A stretch of DNA of 64,000 nt. Source: Spinacia oleracea (Eukaryota; Streptophyta; Magnoliopsida; Caryophyllales; Amaranthaceae). A program made the translations under genes and the position numbers. This document shows positions 23,501 to 34,253 of this stretch, one piece after another. Numbering within the stretch: position 1 is the stretch's first letter; each line of letters starts with the position of its first letter. The stretch spans positions 21,910,001 to 21,974,000 of the forward strand of contig NC_079489.1 of assembly GCF_020520425.1 (NCBI RefSeq), written 5' to 3'. Below the pieces are notes generated by a model. That model was given only the letters and a program-made list of their open reading frames with translations. It had not been told where the DNA came from and did no database searches.

Positions 23501-24486
23501 TCGACGACATATTGCTTATCGGAAATGACATTCCTATGTTGAACTCTGTCAAGATTTGGCTTGGGAAATGTTTTTCGATGAAGGATCTAGGAGAAGCACA
23601 GTACATATTGGGCATCAAGATTTACAGAGATAGATCTAAAAAGATGATTGGACTTAGTCAAAGCACTTATATCAATAAGGTGCTTGATAGGTTCAAGATG
23701 GCGGACTCCAAGCGAGGCTACCTACCCATGTCTCATGGAATGACTCTAAGCAAGACTCAGTGCCCAAAAACACTTGATGAGCGTAGACGAATGAATGGGA
23801 TTCCATATGCATCATTGATTGGTTCAATAATGTATGCTATGATATGTACACGCCCGGATGTTGCGTACGCACTCAGTGCTACGAGCAGATACCAGTCAGA
23901 CCCAGGAGAGGCGCATTGGACTGCTGCCAAGAACATTCTGAAGTACCTGAAAAGGCACAAAGATGACTTCCTGGTCTATGGTGGAGATGATGAATTAATT
24001 GTTAAAGGCTATACGGACGCAAGTTTCCAAACCGACAAAGATGATTTCAGATCACAGTCTGGGTTTGTCTTCTGCCTCAACGGAGGAGCAGTAAGCTGGA
24101 AAAGTGCTAAGCAAAGCACCATTGCGGATTCTACAACTGAAGCGGAGTACATTGCTGCACATGAAGCAGCAAAGGAAGCTATATGGCTAAGGAAGTTCAT
24201 AGGAGAACTTGGTGTAGTCCCCTCCATTAAAGGACCAATAGCCCTGTATTGTGATAATAACGGAGCTATTGCACAGGCAAAAGAGCCTAGACACCACCAG
24301 AGAGTCAAGCATGTACTTCGTAGATTTCACCTTCTACGAGAGTTCGTTGAAAGAAAAGAAGTCGAGATAAGCAAAATTGGAACTGATGACAACATATCAG
24401 ATCCATTAACTAAACCTCTGCCGCAAGCGAAGCACAACTCGCACACTGCAGCTATGGGAATCAAGCATATTGGAGAATGGCTTTGA
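20524..24486 (+). CDS. Copia B gag-pol polyprotein (1320 aa, intact)
   Basis: Single-ORF Ty1/copia polyprotein making capsid, protease, integrase, RT and RNase H. I choose the Met at 20524 (MANNNQN) because the 31 upstream codons are not conserved-looking. Numbering from it: gag core to about 245, zinc knuckle C-x2-C-x4-H-x4-C from residue 250, protease DTG at 297, and the pre-integrase LWHCRLGHINL near 430. Integrase catalytic D493 (HTDVCG), D556 (RSDRGG) and E592 (VSERR) follow. RT has [11 protein letters not shown] and YVDD at 992-995. RNase H has YTDAS with Asp at 1165, then TEAEYIA and YCDNNGA. No stop or frameshift is present. The element probably uses one ORF with processing by its own protease. 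Confidence 0.95.
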   Translation: MANNNQNIIMGSELMVKLNLTNFLEWEAKLVEIVKLNGLEYVLSHPMPSYYARDMTPERFYAWDADLKKVMSLMLNNIPDDWARRFVAYEPFTLIKNLRDICRGSTEDRDLNVHELIESMSGLKVSSPNRCYRMEVQETHVQLLRTKQRVGVPLRFHVDLMCSYFDRLSLLGTPISERMAVSVLLNSLHSGFGRFKQQYLSEPREETVAEFIHLVRKAEIVLDCEAKDLLKARKRPFKKGGKQDKSTSNCLYCDGIGHYKRECPKLKEDQKNGTVVPSSGIFVIDCILANSTSWVLDTGCGSHLCSNPQGLRRSRKLSKGEVDLRVGNGARIAALAVGTYYLSLPSGLVLELEECFHVPSLTKNIISVSCLDAKGFSFIIKDNSCSFYFKEMFYGSARLVNGLYLLDHDKQVYNINTKKAKKDDSDLTYLWHCRLGHINLKRLERLQREGILEPFDLEDYGKCESCLLGKMTKQPFSKVGERANELLGLIHTDVCGPMSTNARGGFSYFITFTDDFSRYGYVYLMKHKSESFDKFKEFQSEVENQLGKKIKALRSDRGGEYLSYEFDDHLKECGILSELTPPGTPQWNGVSERRNRTLLDMVRSMMGQAELPLEFWGHALNTAALTINRAPSKAVKKTPYELWFGKPPNVSFLKIWGCEVYVKRLISDKLHPKSDKCILVGYPKETKGYYFYNTSENKVFVARDGVFLEKDHISKMTSGRKVDLEEIRVEQQTLENAQDDIQDETQRSLEESGENHGQSRNVAPRRSQRYRSQPERYLGILTNESYDVLLLESDEPATYKQAMTSPSSKQWQEAMQSELDSMSENQVWDLVDLPDGYQAIGSKWVFKLKKDKDGKLEVFKARLVAKGYRQVHGVDYDETFSPVAMLKSIRIMLAIAAYYDYEIWQMDVKTAFLNGVLTETVFMTQPEGFEDPKNAKKVCKLKKSIYGLKQASRSWNIRFDEAVSDFGFIKNADESCVYKKVSGSKIAFLVLYVDDILLIGNDIPMLNSVKIWLGKCFSMKDLGEAQYILGIKIYRDRSKKMIGLSQSTYINKVLDRFKMADSKRGYLPMSHGMTLSKTQCPKTLDERRRMNGIPYASLIGSIMYAMICTRPDVAYALSATSRYQSDPGEAHWTAAKNILKYLKRHKDDFLVYGGDDELIVKGYTDASFQTDKDDFRSQSGFVFCLNGGAVSWKSAKQSTIADSTTEAEYIAAHEAAKEAIWLRKFIGELGVVPSIKGPIALYCDNNGAIAQAKEPRHHQRVKHVLRRFHLLREFVERKEVEISKIGTDDNISDPLTKPLPQAKHNSHTAAMGIKHIGEWL

Positions 24487-25350
24487 TGTCTCTGTTTAAT
24501 GTTTTAAAGTTTTAGAGTTTAAATCTTTGTAAAACATTATTGGTTAATCATTCACAATAAATGAAAGAAATTCATTTTTCCATTTAATTTGTGGTTTATT
24601 AAATGATGAGTCCCTTCAATTTGACGATATATTCAAGATAGACTGTCAGGACCAGTCCTGTGACTAAGAAATGTCTATCAAGTGAACTTGAATGTCAAAG
24701 GTTGAAAATGGTCCCTAATTGGAGTTTTCTATAAAATTGGACGCATAGAAAACGTTAGACGATTAGAATGCAAGATGACTAGTAGTTCTGTTTCTTGAAC
24801 TATGTGGACATGGCAATGTCATAATCATTTGCATAGATACTTACTTTGGGAAGACTAGTATCGGACAAGACCTATGAAACTTTACTGTAAGAGATGAAAG
24901 TCTGTCATAAGTAAATTTCATTAAATTATTAGACACTAAATCCTCAATACCTGAGTGATTTGAGATTACTTGTTTGAGAACTGGTTGCTTTGACGTTGAC
25001 CAACCGTCGCACCGTAAAAGGAGGCTATAAAGGCAACGCTCAGGTAATCACCTATCAAACGAAGTCTAAACTCAAGATCGCAAGATTGGGATTGTCCTCC
25101 CATAAATCGGGATGAGATGCTTAAAAGTTGTACAAGGCCACTCGGAGAGCTAGAAACTGTGAAATGCATGGCCGTGCTCGGATGAATCATAGGCTATGAT
25201 TATCTGTTTATTTGATCAGTTGAACTCTGAAACCGAGGAACACCTCTGGACATAATAAGGATGACAACTCTTACCTTATGTTCAAGAGCAAGCATCGAGC
25301 GACAAAGGAATTAGGAAATGCACACTTGTCCCTAAGGACAAGTGGGAGAC
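24487..25350 (+). other. Copia B 3' noncoding region with polypurine tract
   Basis: 864 bp between the pol stop and the 3' LTR with no domain-bearing ORF on either strand. The last bases, AAGGACAAGTGGGAGA, are the likely plus-strand primer. Confidence 0.75.
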
Positions 25351-26697
25351 TGAAGGAGATAATGCCCTTGGTCCAAGTATGCATTCTATGTTAAGTCTAA
25401 TAAATGCGGTTCAGTATTAATTAACAAGTTAATAATTCAGTGAGATCAAGTGAGCTGAATGCCTAGCTAGAGGCCGCTTCAGTTCAAGTGGAATTAATGA
25501 TATTAATCCACAGCTTACTCTTGACTGAACCCGTAGGGTCACACAAATAGCACGTAAACGGATCAAGTATTTAATGGCATTAAATACTCCATCTATGAAT
25601 ATTCGGAACCGACGGATCTTGGTTTCAGTGGGAGCTAAGATCGTCACAGGCAAGAAATGAATACTCCGGAAACGATGATATTGCCGGAAACGGAAATATG
25701 GATCGTATCGGAAATATGAATATTATCCAAGTCGTAGATGTTGCCGGAAACGGAAACATGGTACGTATCGGAAAATATTATTGGAAATGGAAATATTACC
25801 AGAATCGGAAATATTGCCGGAATCGGAAAATAATTCCGGAAACGGAAATATTAAATATTTGTTCGAAACGGAAATTAATTCCGGAATCGGAAATATTAAA
25901 TATTGTTCGTATCGGAAATAGATTCCGGAAATGGAAATTTAATCGGAAGCGTATCGTACGAATTAGCATCGGACGAGGCTTGCCGGACGAAGGCCCAGCA
26001 CGAAGCCGGGGCCATCGCCCAGCAAGCATGCGCGCCACAAGCCCAGCCAAGGCAGCGCCCAGGCCTACCGCAAGGCAGGCCCAGCGCGCGCCAAGGGCCA
26101 CGGCTGCGTGGGCCGTGCTACGCAGGCTGCTGCTCGCACGCGCATGGGCAGCCCTTGTGGCTGCCGTGTGTGTGTGAGTTTGTGCTCATGCGTGATTCCT
26201 GAATCTACAAGAGTCAGTGTATGATTAAATTTCTATTCCTAATTGGATAAATTAATTAAATAGAATTCATGTAGGATTCTAATTCCAATTAATTCGTATC
26301 CTACTAGGATTACGATTCCTTTTCCATAACTCTATAAATAAAGGCCTAGGGGTCATAATTTATACACAAGTTTCAAAGTATTCAAAAGTGAGTTTTTTGA
26401 GAGAAAATTAAAACACATCTTGCTCAAAAGTGCCGAAATTTTCTAGTACCTTAAGGGCGATTCTAGTTGGTCAATCTTAAGGCGGATCCGGACGTGCTGT
26501 GGACTATCTACGGAGGGACGACACTTGGAGTCCTAAAAGACTTGTTCTTGTTCGGTTCGGGCGCAGCTAGGGAGGGCACGCAACAAAGAGTATGCATCTA
26601 AATTATGCTATATGATTATGTGTAAATAATATGTTGTCCTGGGTTAATGGTTGTTTCCGCATGATCTATGTAGTGTCATATGTATCATAACCTAACA
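25351..26697 (+). repeat. Copia B 3' LTR
   Basis: 1347 bp, nearly identical to the 5' LTR. TATAAATA is at 26333-26340. It is followed directly by TSD CCACT, after which the gag of Copia A resumes. Confidence 0.95.
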
Positions 26698-27094
26698 CCA
26701 CTCTCGCAAGCTTACAAAATCTTGTAGTAAGAACAGAAACATAACGAACTGAGCATTCAAAGCAATCAAAACACTGACCTTATGGCTTTTGCAGCCAACA
26801 GAAGGTTCACTGGCAACAAACTAGAGAATTTCTACAAAGGGAGTTCTAGTTCAGGAATGCCTTCAACTGAGGATTCGGAAAGTCTGATGGAGTGAAAGAA
26901 GCTCTAATTACTACTGTACTCACTGTAAAGTACCATGGCATAACATTGATAGGTTCTTCACGATTCACGGTTACCCACGTAATTTCAACAAGTTTCAACA
27001 GAAGAAGTTTGATGCAGCTGTTTAAAGCGAGGCTCGGGAAAATTCGAATATGGAAGAAATACCACCATTCTCAATGAAGAAATAAAATTATTTC

Positions 27095-29117
27095 ATGAGA
27101 ATGTTTGCTGATGCTAATAAGGAGAGCACAAACAACACTTATACTCGTGCTGATGGCCATGCTCAGTTTGCTGGTAAGCACTGCTTACTTTCTCATTTTT
27201 CTGCTGGTTGGATTATTGACAGTGGGGCATTAGACCACATATGTTGTGATATTAAATTGTTTACTGAGTATAATTTGGTCAATGGAATTGATAATACAAT
27301 TATAATCCATGATGGGAGCAAGATCAAGATAACTCATAAGGGGATAGTGAAACTGGATGAGTGTATAACTTTGAGGAATGTACTGTTTATTCCAGAGTTT
27401 CAGTTTAACTTGATAGTTATTACCATGCTATGTGGTGATATGAATTATTCAATAGTTTTCACAAATGATTCATGTGTTATAAAGGGGGCTTCCCCTGACA
27501 GCACCAATAGTTCTTGGAAGGTTGAAAAGTGGGCTAGCTCTATTATGTTGGTGATACTGCTACCGTAACAAATCCTCACAATTATGGTGATGTCCTTCAT
27601 TTAGCCACTTCAATTTCTTTAGATATCAACAATGATGCTAGCACGGTTTTTAGTAATAATGCTAAGCTTTGGCACCTTAGAATGGGGCACATGCCTTTTA
27701 GTCAGTTCAAATTCACCTTTCCTAATTTAAATGTGCAAAAAGAGGCAGATTGTATATGCCAAATATGTCCTAGGTATAGACAATGTAGGATTTTCACTTG
27801 TTACATGTTGATGTGTGGGGTGTTTACAGGCATGCTACTAGTAATGGTTGTAAATTTTTTCTCACCATAGTCGATGATTTTACGAGAAATACTTGGGTTC
27901 ATTTGCTGAAGTTTAAATCAAATTCCGTGACTGTTTTGGAAAACTTTGTGACCTATGTAGAAAATCATTTTAATTGTGTTGTGAGCATGATTAGGACGGA
28001 TAATGCAAAAGAGCTTTGTGAAAGGGTTATTTTAGCATTTTACAAGAAAAAAGGTATAGAACATCAAAAGAGTTGTGTTGATACTCCACAACAAAATGGG
28101 TTAGTGGAGAGGAAGCATAGACATTTTCTAGAGATATTCAGGGCTATTTTCTTTCAAGCTCAGTTGCCTATCCAATTTTGGGGTGAATGCGCGTTAGCTG
28201 CCACACACATTATAAACAGAATGCCCTTAGCTATCCTTAAGAACATTTCACCGTATGAAAAACTACATGGTGCAGCCCCTGATACATCTCATTTGAGGGT
28301 GTTCAGTTGCCTATGTTATGTCTCCACTCTAAAGTCTGGTAGATTAAAGTTTGACCCTAGAGCAGAAGCTTGTGTTTTTCTCGGATATCCCCTGCTCAAA
28401 AGGCTTATAAAGTTTACAATTTGACCACACACAAAATGCATACCTCAAGAGATGTTGTCTTTCATGAAAACCACTTTCCTTACCATATTTCTTTCCCTCA
28501 AACACAATTCACTTCATCACCTCCTGTTAATTTCTTTATTCCATCCAATCATACTGATCCAATCCAAAATGGATTGATTCTATACATAAAGAAATGCAAG
28601 CATTAGTTATCAATCACACATGGGAGGTCGTTAATTTTCCAAAAGGAAAAAGGAAATAGGTTGCAAATGGGTATTTAAAGTAAAACTGAGAGCTGATGGA
28701 ACTATTGAGAGATATAAGGCTAGGTTGGTAGCTAAGGGATACAACCAAAAATATGGAATTGACTACTTAGAGGTGTTCTCTCCTGTAGTTAAGATGCCTA
28801 CTGTCAGATGCTTATTGGCTTTGGCTGCTAGCAAAAGTTGGAAATTGTTCCAACTTGATGTGAACAACGCCTTCCTCCATGGAGATCTCCACGAAGAAGT
28901 ATACATGAAGCTTCCAGAAGGGACATCTAATTCAGGGAACAAAGTTTGTGAATTGAAGAGGTCTCTCAATGGTTTGAAGCAGTCCTCGAGGCAATGGTTT
29001 GCCAAACTCGTTCATGAATTCAATGCGCAAGGTTCGTCAATCTAAGAACGACTACTCCCTGTTTGTCAAACAGGAGGCACAAAAAGCCACTTTAGCAACT
29101 GTGTATGTTGATGATAT
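27095..29117 (+). pseudogene. Copia A protease, integrase and RT N-terminal part
   Basis: Decayed pol of Copia A. The protease block (27095-27568) has WIIDSGALDHI with the DSG active site. The pre-integrase LWHLRMGH is near 27670. Integrase (27798-28424) has LHVDVWG, IRTDNAKEL and NGLVERKH, and frameshifts separate it from both neighbours. RT starts near 28660 ([10 protein letters not shown] frame), has [16 protein letters not shown] and [11 protein letters not shown] (28720-28875), and breaks near 29045. It resumes in another frame to YVDD at 29104-29115, where gypsy C is inserted. Confidence 0.85.
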
Positions 29118-30560
29118 TGTGGGGGGTCGAAAAAGCACGAGGCTAATGCGTGACCTCGTCCCTCGTGGGTGTGACGCTTCTTTTTGTCAAATCAAGTGTA
29201 ATTGGATTTCCTGTGAGTTTACACCCAATTGACTAGTAATATAGGAGTCGCCATTCAGTTTTTAACGACAATGAGAAAAACTGACAAAACCCGGTTATCG
29301 TGACATAAAGGGAGTGCAATTATGTTTGACCACGACGGCCGTAGGTTCCCTTGTGATCCCTGGTGGTGGGGATCGCTCAACGTACACCCGTAGGGTAGAG
29401 ATTGAGGGTTCGGGGGACTGTAACTACCGAGAGGAGTACTCGCTCTTCGATAACTCCAGAGGCAGGATATCCTTACTAGCTCAGCATAAATAATTGAAGG
29501 GACATGCGTTAACTATTAAACTAATCTGAGTTGATTTTAACAATATGCAACATATAGTACTAGATCGAGCGCGGTTATCTGATTTAGATTGTTTTAAGGG
29601 ACCTAGCATGATAATCCAATTTCCCAAAAATATCATATTTACTAAGCGTGATCGAACAATAAGATTTAGTTAGTTTAACAGTTCATAAAAGGGCGGGGAA
29701 AGCAATTAAACCATGGAAAAGGGACACATTACGACGCACCCTTGAGAGGTGCGTCACGGTTCTCAGAAAACTAACCACTTTGACTTTGCTATTTCTTCTT
29801 TTATTTAACGAATCTCAAATTATGGGACGGGATACGTTCTGTTCGATTTATGGATCGATTGCGACAGAACGCGTGATCGGTTTTGCAGCGTGAGGCTTAG
29901 GCTTAGGGGTTCAGAGTCAATACTCAGAAATATAATTGTGTGTTGTTCTTTTCACGTCGAACTTAAGGTCCTATTTATAGAAAAGAGTTCGTGGAAAGAT
30001 AGAATTGTAGAACTCTAATCCACGAGGAATTAGGAAAAAACACGTACCAGGTATTTTCAGCGCCCAGAGCCAGGCGTTGAAAATAGGATCTAGGATGTTT
30101 TTCTTAGTCAGATTCGGATTCCTAGAATCCGGAGTATTTGAGATTTAATTGAGTCTTTTAGTGCGTATTAACCTTATGACGGAATGCGTCTGGGCCCGTT
30201 ACGAACTCTAGGCTCGTTAGGATTTTAATTAATACGTAACTCTTACTTTCGAATCATATTAGGAATAGGATTCTCTTGCAATTTCTATCTCATTTAGGAT
30301 TTATGTTGGAGTGCAACACCTAATTCTGACAGGTTTCTATCTTTTATGACTTGCCACTTTTAACAACTACCCATTACGGCAGTTACTATTTTTAGCATGT
30401 TTCCATAAATAGCAGGTTTCTATAAATAGCAGGTTTCGGGTGAAATGAAAAGGGGTAATGAGATTCGTTATTTTATAGGAGATGCGTTGCCAAGTGGAGA
30501 TTTACGCTTTCATCATCGAACCTTCCCTTTTGGGAATGGGGACAAAAGTAGGTGTCTACA
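29118..30560 (-). repeat. Gypsy C 3' LTR (left copy)
   Basis: 1443 bp. TATA box CTATAAATAG on the minus strand at 29971-29980. It holds about 255 bp (about 29628-29880) missing from the other LTR, and a shortened copy of the palindromic module at 30053-30084. Outside the indels about a dozen mismatches separate the LTRs. Confidence 0.9.
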
Positions 30561-31076
30561 GTTAGCCCCCACTTTGACTGAGTCTTGGAGTAAGACGATG
30601 GTCAAAGTATTAGATGGAGTGCGTCGCACAAGCCATGGTGACCTGTTTTGGCGAGGGTCTCACGAGCCCCCGAGCGATAACATTTGACTTAAGGGTATCA
30701 CTTGAAGTGTCGACATATCCCTCACGTGTAATTAATTGGGATTTGTCAACGGATAGTATAGAAACTTCCTCACTTTGTCATTGGAAGGATCTAAAGGAGT
30801 GTAGAAACTCCCTCACTTTGTCATTGGGAGTAGCTACAGATGTTTTCGAAATCAAAGCTATAAAGTGTAATTGGGCCTGGCCAAACCCAACCACGAGGTA
30901 AAAAATGTTTTTAAAGATTCTCATTTTCAGGGCTAGCCAAACGAGAAAACCCCCTTGTTTTACAGGACGTAAAACGAAGGAAAATCCAGCACATCGCTCT
31001 TTTTTTTGAAAAAAAACGGAAAACCAATCCTTTTAATTTTTGGAAAAGGGAAAACCAGAAAAAGTTATCGCTGCAG

Positions 31077-31575
31077 CGACTAAGGACCTGCGCGGCTTGT
31101 GACGCAGACCCCGCCGGCTAAAGATGGCGAGCCTGTCCGCTAAGGGTGGACACCCCGTCCGACAGAAGTGGACGAATCTATTTTTGAAATTTGAAAATAA
31201 GGACCTACGCGGCTTGTGACGTAGACCCCGCCGGCTAAAGATGGCGAACCTGTCCGCTAAGGGTGGACACCCCGTCCGATAGAAGTGGACGAATCTATTT
31301 TGAAATTTGTTTTGTGTTCATTTTTTTGAAAATAAGGACCTACGTGGTTTACGCCGTAAACCCCGCCGGCTGAAGATGGCGAGCCTGTTTCATTTTGTTT
31401 TTTTTTTTTTTTGAAGATTCTATTTTTCGAAAACTGAGGATCTACGCGGCTAGTGACGCAGACCCCGCCCGCTGAAGGTGGGCGAGCCCTGTCCGCTGAG
31501 GGTGGACATCCCTGAATTCGTTTTTTCTTGATATGGAACTCGCGTGGTTCGTGACGCGATCTTGCCAACTGAGAT
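31077..31575. repeat. Minisatellite in the gypsy C 3' untranslated region
   Basis: About five degenerate units starting near 31080, 31198, 31334, 31434 and 31530. Each has GGACCTACGCGGCTTGTGAC, AGACCCCGCCGGCTAAAGAT, CCTGTCCGCTAAGGGTGGAC and AAGTGGACGAATC parts, with unit length about 95-135 bp. Such arrays next to the 3' LTR are known in Tat/Ogre-type elements and can seed satellite DNA. Confidence 0.8.
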
Positions 31576-32401
31576 GGGCAAGTTTCCTATTTTTCATCGT
31601 GATTTCTTTTGTTCATTCTTGCAAGAGCGAATTCTTTCGAGGGATGCTCGAATTTAGTTGTGACCTGAACGTGGGTTGACAACGGGTTTAGACGGACCTT
31701 TGTCTTGCGACCATCTGCTTTCGTGGTTTTGAGCTAGTCTTTACGGGTCGATTTTTGCCACTACTTGGTCTTTGATCAGAGGACCATGTACAAATGTCAA
31801 TGACGACCCTTTTCTGAGGTCGAACCTGTTCTTTTGAGATCATCCAAACATGGGACGGCGTATAGCGTAGCCTGGGAATGTAATTTTGATTGCGCGCTCT
31901 CTGTTGGGGTATACTTTTCGCGAGCCCCCAAGCACTCGGGCTTTGGTGGTCATTTTTCGCATACTTCATAACGTCTTTTAATCATGTTTGGGGTCGAGCT
32001 CGTATGTGCGAGCGACCTTTCATAGTGGTGTGCTACTTTGGCGAAGTCATGGGGTGCGACTTCAGTCTTCGGGCGACAAGGTTTAATATCATTCGGTTTA
32101 GCTTGGCCCGATTTAATCCTTTGACAGACAAACATTTTTTATTTGAGAAACCAACGACTTAACAACATTTTTTGGTGTTTCGAAGAATGACCTTGATATT
32201 TTTTTTGTTTTGAAAAGTGTACATATATGTTTCTTGAGACAAGTCTAAGTTTCGACCAAGTTTTACCATTCATTTTTGCTATTTGGGAGCTTAAAGGTGC
32301 TTTTGGGCTTGATCTTAATTGTACATAGAGCCTCGTGTCTAGCAACACGGTTTTAAGTCTTTTCCTGCTCCGCGTTTTGTGAAATCTGGGCCTTGGGCTG
32401 C

Positions 32402-32460
32402 ATTTTCGGCGCCCAAGGCTGGGCGTTAATTATTTCGGCGCCCAGCCTCGGGCGCTGAAA
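32402..32460. repeat. Palindromic GC module, copy 2
   Basis: About 59 bp: TTTCGGCGCCCAAG, CTTGGGCG-like centre, then TTTCGGCGCCCAG and CGGGCGCTGAAAG. It sits 80 bp upstream of the TATA box of the antisense ORF unit. Confidence 0.8.
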
Positions 32461-32540
32461 GTCCTTTCCTGGCGAATTTTGACTTTCGGATTTCTTAACG
32501 CGTTTCCGAATGGGATCAGGATGTCACTTGATGCGTTCAG

Positions 32541-32550
32541 CTATATATAG
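32541..32550 (+). promoter_or_regulatory. TATA box of the antisense ORF unit in gypsy C
   Basis: CTATATATAG followed by AGGC, 81 bp before the ATG at 32631, with a pyrimidine-rich leader between. The spacing fits a pol II start about 30 bp downstream. It faces against the gag and protease of the element. Confidence 0.6.
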
Positions 32551-32630
32551 AGGCTAGATACGTCCCTATTTTCCATCACTCTCAATTTCCTTCTTTCTTT
32601 GCTGTGTTTTAATTACTCCTTGCTTTCGTC

Positions 32631-34253
32631 ATGTCGATTCCCACTTTCTCACTCCAACGGGCTGTTAGGCGTTGGCTACGGGCCCTTAATCCTACAGAAA
32701 AGACTTTGTTGAAAGAATACCACTTAGAGGCACTTTTAGGATTACAACAAATTAACATTGACTATAATTTTCTGCACGCAGCCCTAAGCTTTTGGGATTC
32801 CGATCATCATGTTTTTGTCTTTCGGGGCAACGAAATATGTCCTTTGCCAGATGAATTTGCTGCGATCCTTGGTTATCCTACTAATGCTACCCCTGCCACT
32901 CCTGGCACTATTGAAGAGAGTAAAACAACCATAGGGGCTTTCCTAGGACTAGATGCTAACATGCTTGCTGAAGTTGTTGATCCCCTTGATTAGCCAGATG
33001 GAAAGTTGCTATTCTATTATGCCGTTGGTGGTTGCCGAGACTTTGCTGAGTGCGGATGAGCTGAAGAAGGACGCCAAATCTGAATATTTTAAGGGAAGCC
33101 CCCTATTACTGCAGTTAATCGATTTTCTTTTGCGCACGTATACGTTTTTTTTTGCATATATATTTTCCATTCGTCCTGCCTTGGGGCTGAGTTTCAGCGC
33201 CCAGGGCTGGGCGCTAGAATTATCGGCGCCTGGTCCTGGGCGTTGAAACTGCGCCCCGGGAACCGTTTTCTTTTTGTTATTTTTTTTTTTTGATCGTACC
33301 CGTTTTTTGCAGATTTGGCTCGTGGAACGGCTTAGGCTCTTGGAAGCTCCTGCTGATCCTAAACATTATCGTCCTATAGCCTTGGGTAACCGAAAATATT
33401 TGCACCGAGGCCAGGACGAGGCCGAATGGGCCTCCTTTTTTACTCATGGCATATGTTCTATTAAGTGGGTGGTACCATGGTGGGGTTTGACTACTATGAC
33501 GGGGGGTTCTGATGTATCGGTTTATGTTTCTTTGTTGGGGCTATCTCGGCCCACTTATATTTTCCCTTACCGAGTCATGCGTCAATACGGTTTAAGGCAG
33601 ACTATCCCCTTTTCTGATACGGTACCACCTAAAGTAGCGGCCTTTTCACAAGCACGGGTTCTAGCGTGGGCTAAGTATTATGATGGTCTCCCGCGTTGGG
33701 CCGTAGCTACAAATGGCTTTGTGGGTCTTTCTGAAAACTACAAGTTGTGGATGAGCTCCGATGATAAAGCTGTGAGGACCGAGGCTCGAAATGGGGAGCT
33801 AGCTGAGCTTTTGATACCTCGTATTCATGTTAAGTATGAGGGTCCTGATTCTGCCAAACCTCGTACCCATGGTATTAAGACTATGAAAGCTCGTCCTGAT
33901 CGAAAGCGAAAGGAAGTTCTTCCCGTTCCAGTTTCAGGCCTAAAAAGATGCCTAACATGAAGGGGTCTGCTGTTGTTAAAAGAAATGCAAGCTCTCGCGG
34001 AGATCGTCGCCGGAACAATGTATGGGTTAGGAAGGCTCAGCCGCCTGTAGAAACAGTGACTAGTCTAGTTGATGATAATAATCCTTCTCCCACCATTGTA
34101 TGTGCCCTTGAGGCTGAGTGGGCTATAACTGAGAATGTTTCTGAAGCCTTGGCATCTTTGGAAGTTAGTGTCCCGGAGCCGGTTCTTATGGAGATTGATA
34201 TAGGGGCAGCGCGGAAGACTGTGGGGGTGGATCCTGCGAACATTTCCCTCTAA
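32631..34253 (+). pseudogene. Antisense ORF unit of gypsy C, plant-mobile-domain-like, frame-broken
   Basis: Transcribed against gag-pro. Block 1 (32631-32993) starts MSIPTFSLQRAVRRWLRAL and has CPLPDEFAAILGYP, which resembles the plant mobile domain found in additional ORFs of Tat-type elements. Block 2 (about 33000-33140) is in another frame. Block 3 (about 33313-33957) begins IWLVERLRLLEAP after a pyrimidine tract and TTTTTTGCAG, so an intron may precede it. Block 4 (about 33930-34253) has a basic RPKK start and an acidic end. AATAAA lies at about 34385. The frame changes near 32990 and 33940 could be introns or decay; I favour decay with at least one intron. The function of such ORFs is unknown. 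Confidence 0.65.
33191..33249. repeat. Palindromic GC module, copy 3
   Basis: GTTTCAGCGCCCAGG, CTGGGCGCTAG, then ATCGGCGCCTGG and CCTGGGCGTTGAAAC. It lies in the probable intron of the antisense ORF unit. Confidence 0.8.

Larger units (their letters stand above)
16302..26697 (+). mobile_element. Copia B: young, intact Ty1/copia retrotransposon, TSD CCACT
   Basis: Complete element: 5' LTR 16302-17684, PBS 17686-17699 (TGGTATCACGAGCC), a long leader, one intact gag-pol ORF (20524-24486), an 864-bp 3' noncoding part, a purine tract before 25351 and a 3' LTR 25351-26697. TSD CCACT is at 16297-16301 and 26698-26702, inside the gag of Copia A. By hand comparison the LTRs differ by one base and one 36-bp tandem-unit indel. 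That implies very recent insertion, and all parts needed for movement appear present. Confidence 0.95.
12719..27086 (+). pseudogene. Copia A gag, in three pieces
   Basis: A broken capsid-type gag. Piece 1 (12719-12800) starts MDLTLGV. Piece 2 (15728-16301) continues in frame across the solo LTR, reading LTQNPSSVYYLHPYDGENF and then the UBN2-like gag core with FGHSSVAQLYSLQQEL near 16005-16060. Piece 3 (26703 to about 27086) continues across Copia B with SQAYKILV and MAFAANRRF. It then has stops around 26893-26915 and a degraded zinc-knuckle region (CTHCK...H). The frame carries through both insertion points, so A had a working gag before each guest arrived. It is now inactive. Confidence 0.8.

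Noticed and set aside
31950..32348. Short ORFs upstream of the antisense unit in gypsy C
   Set aside because: No domain, starts or splice signals that support them. They lie in the 3' untranslated region of the element.
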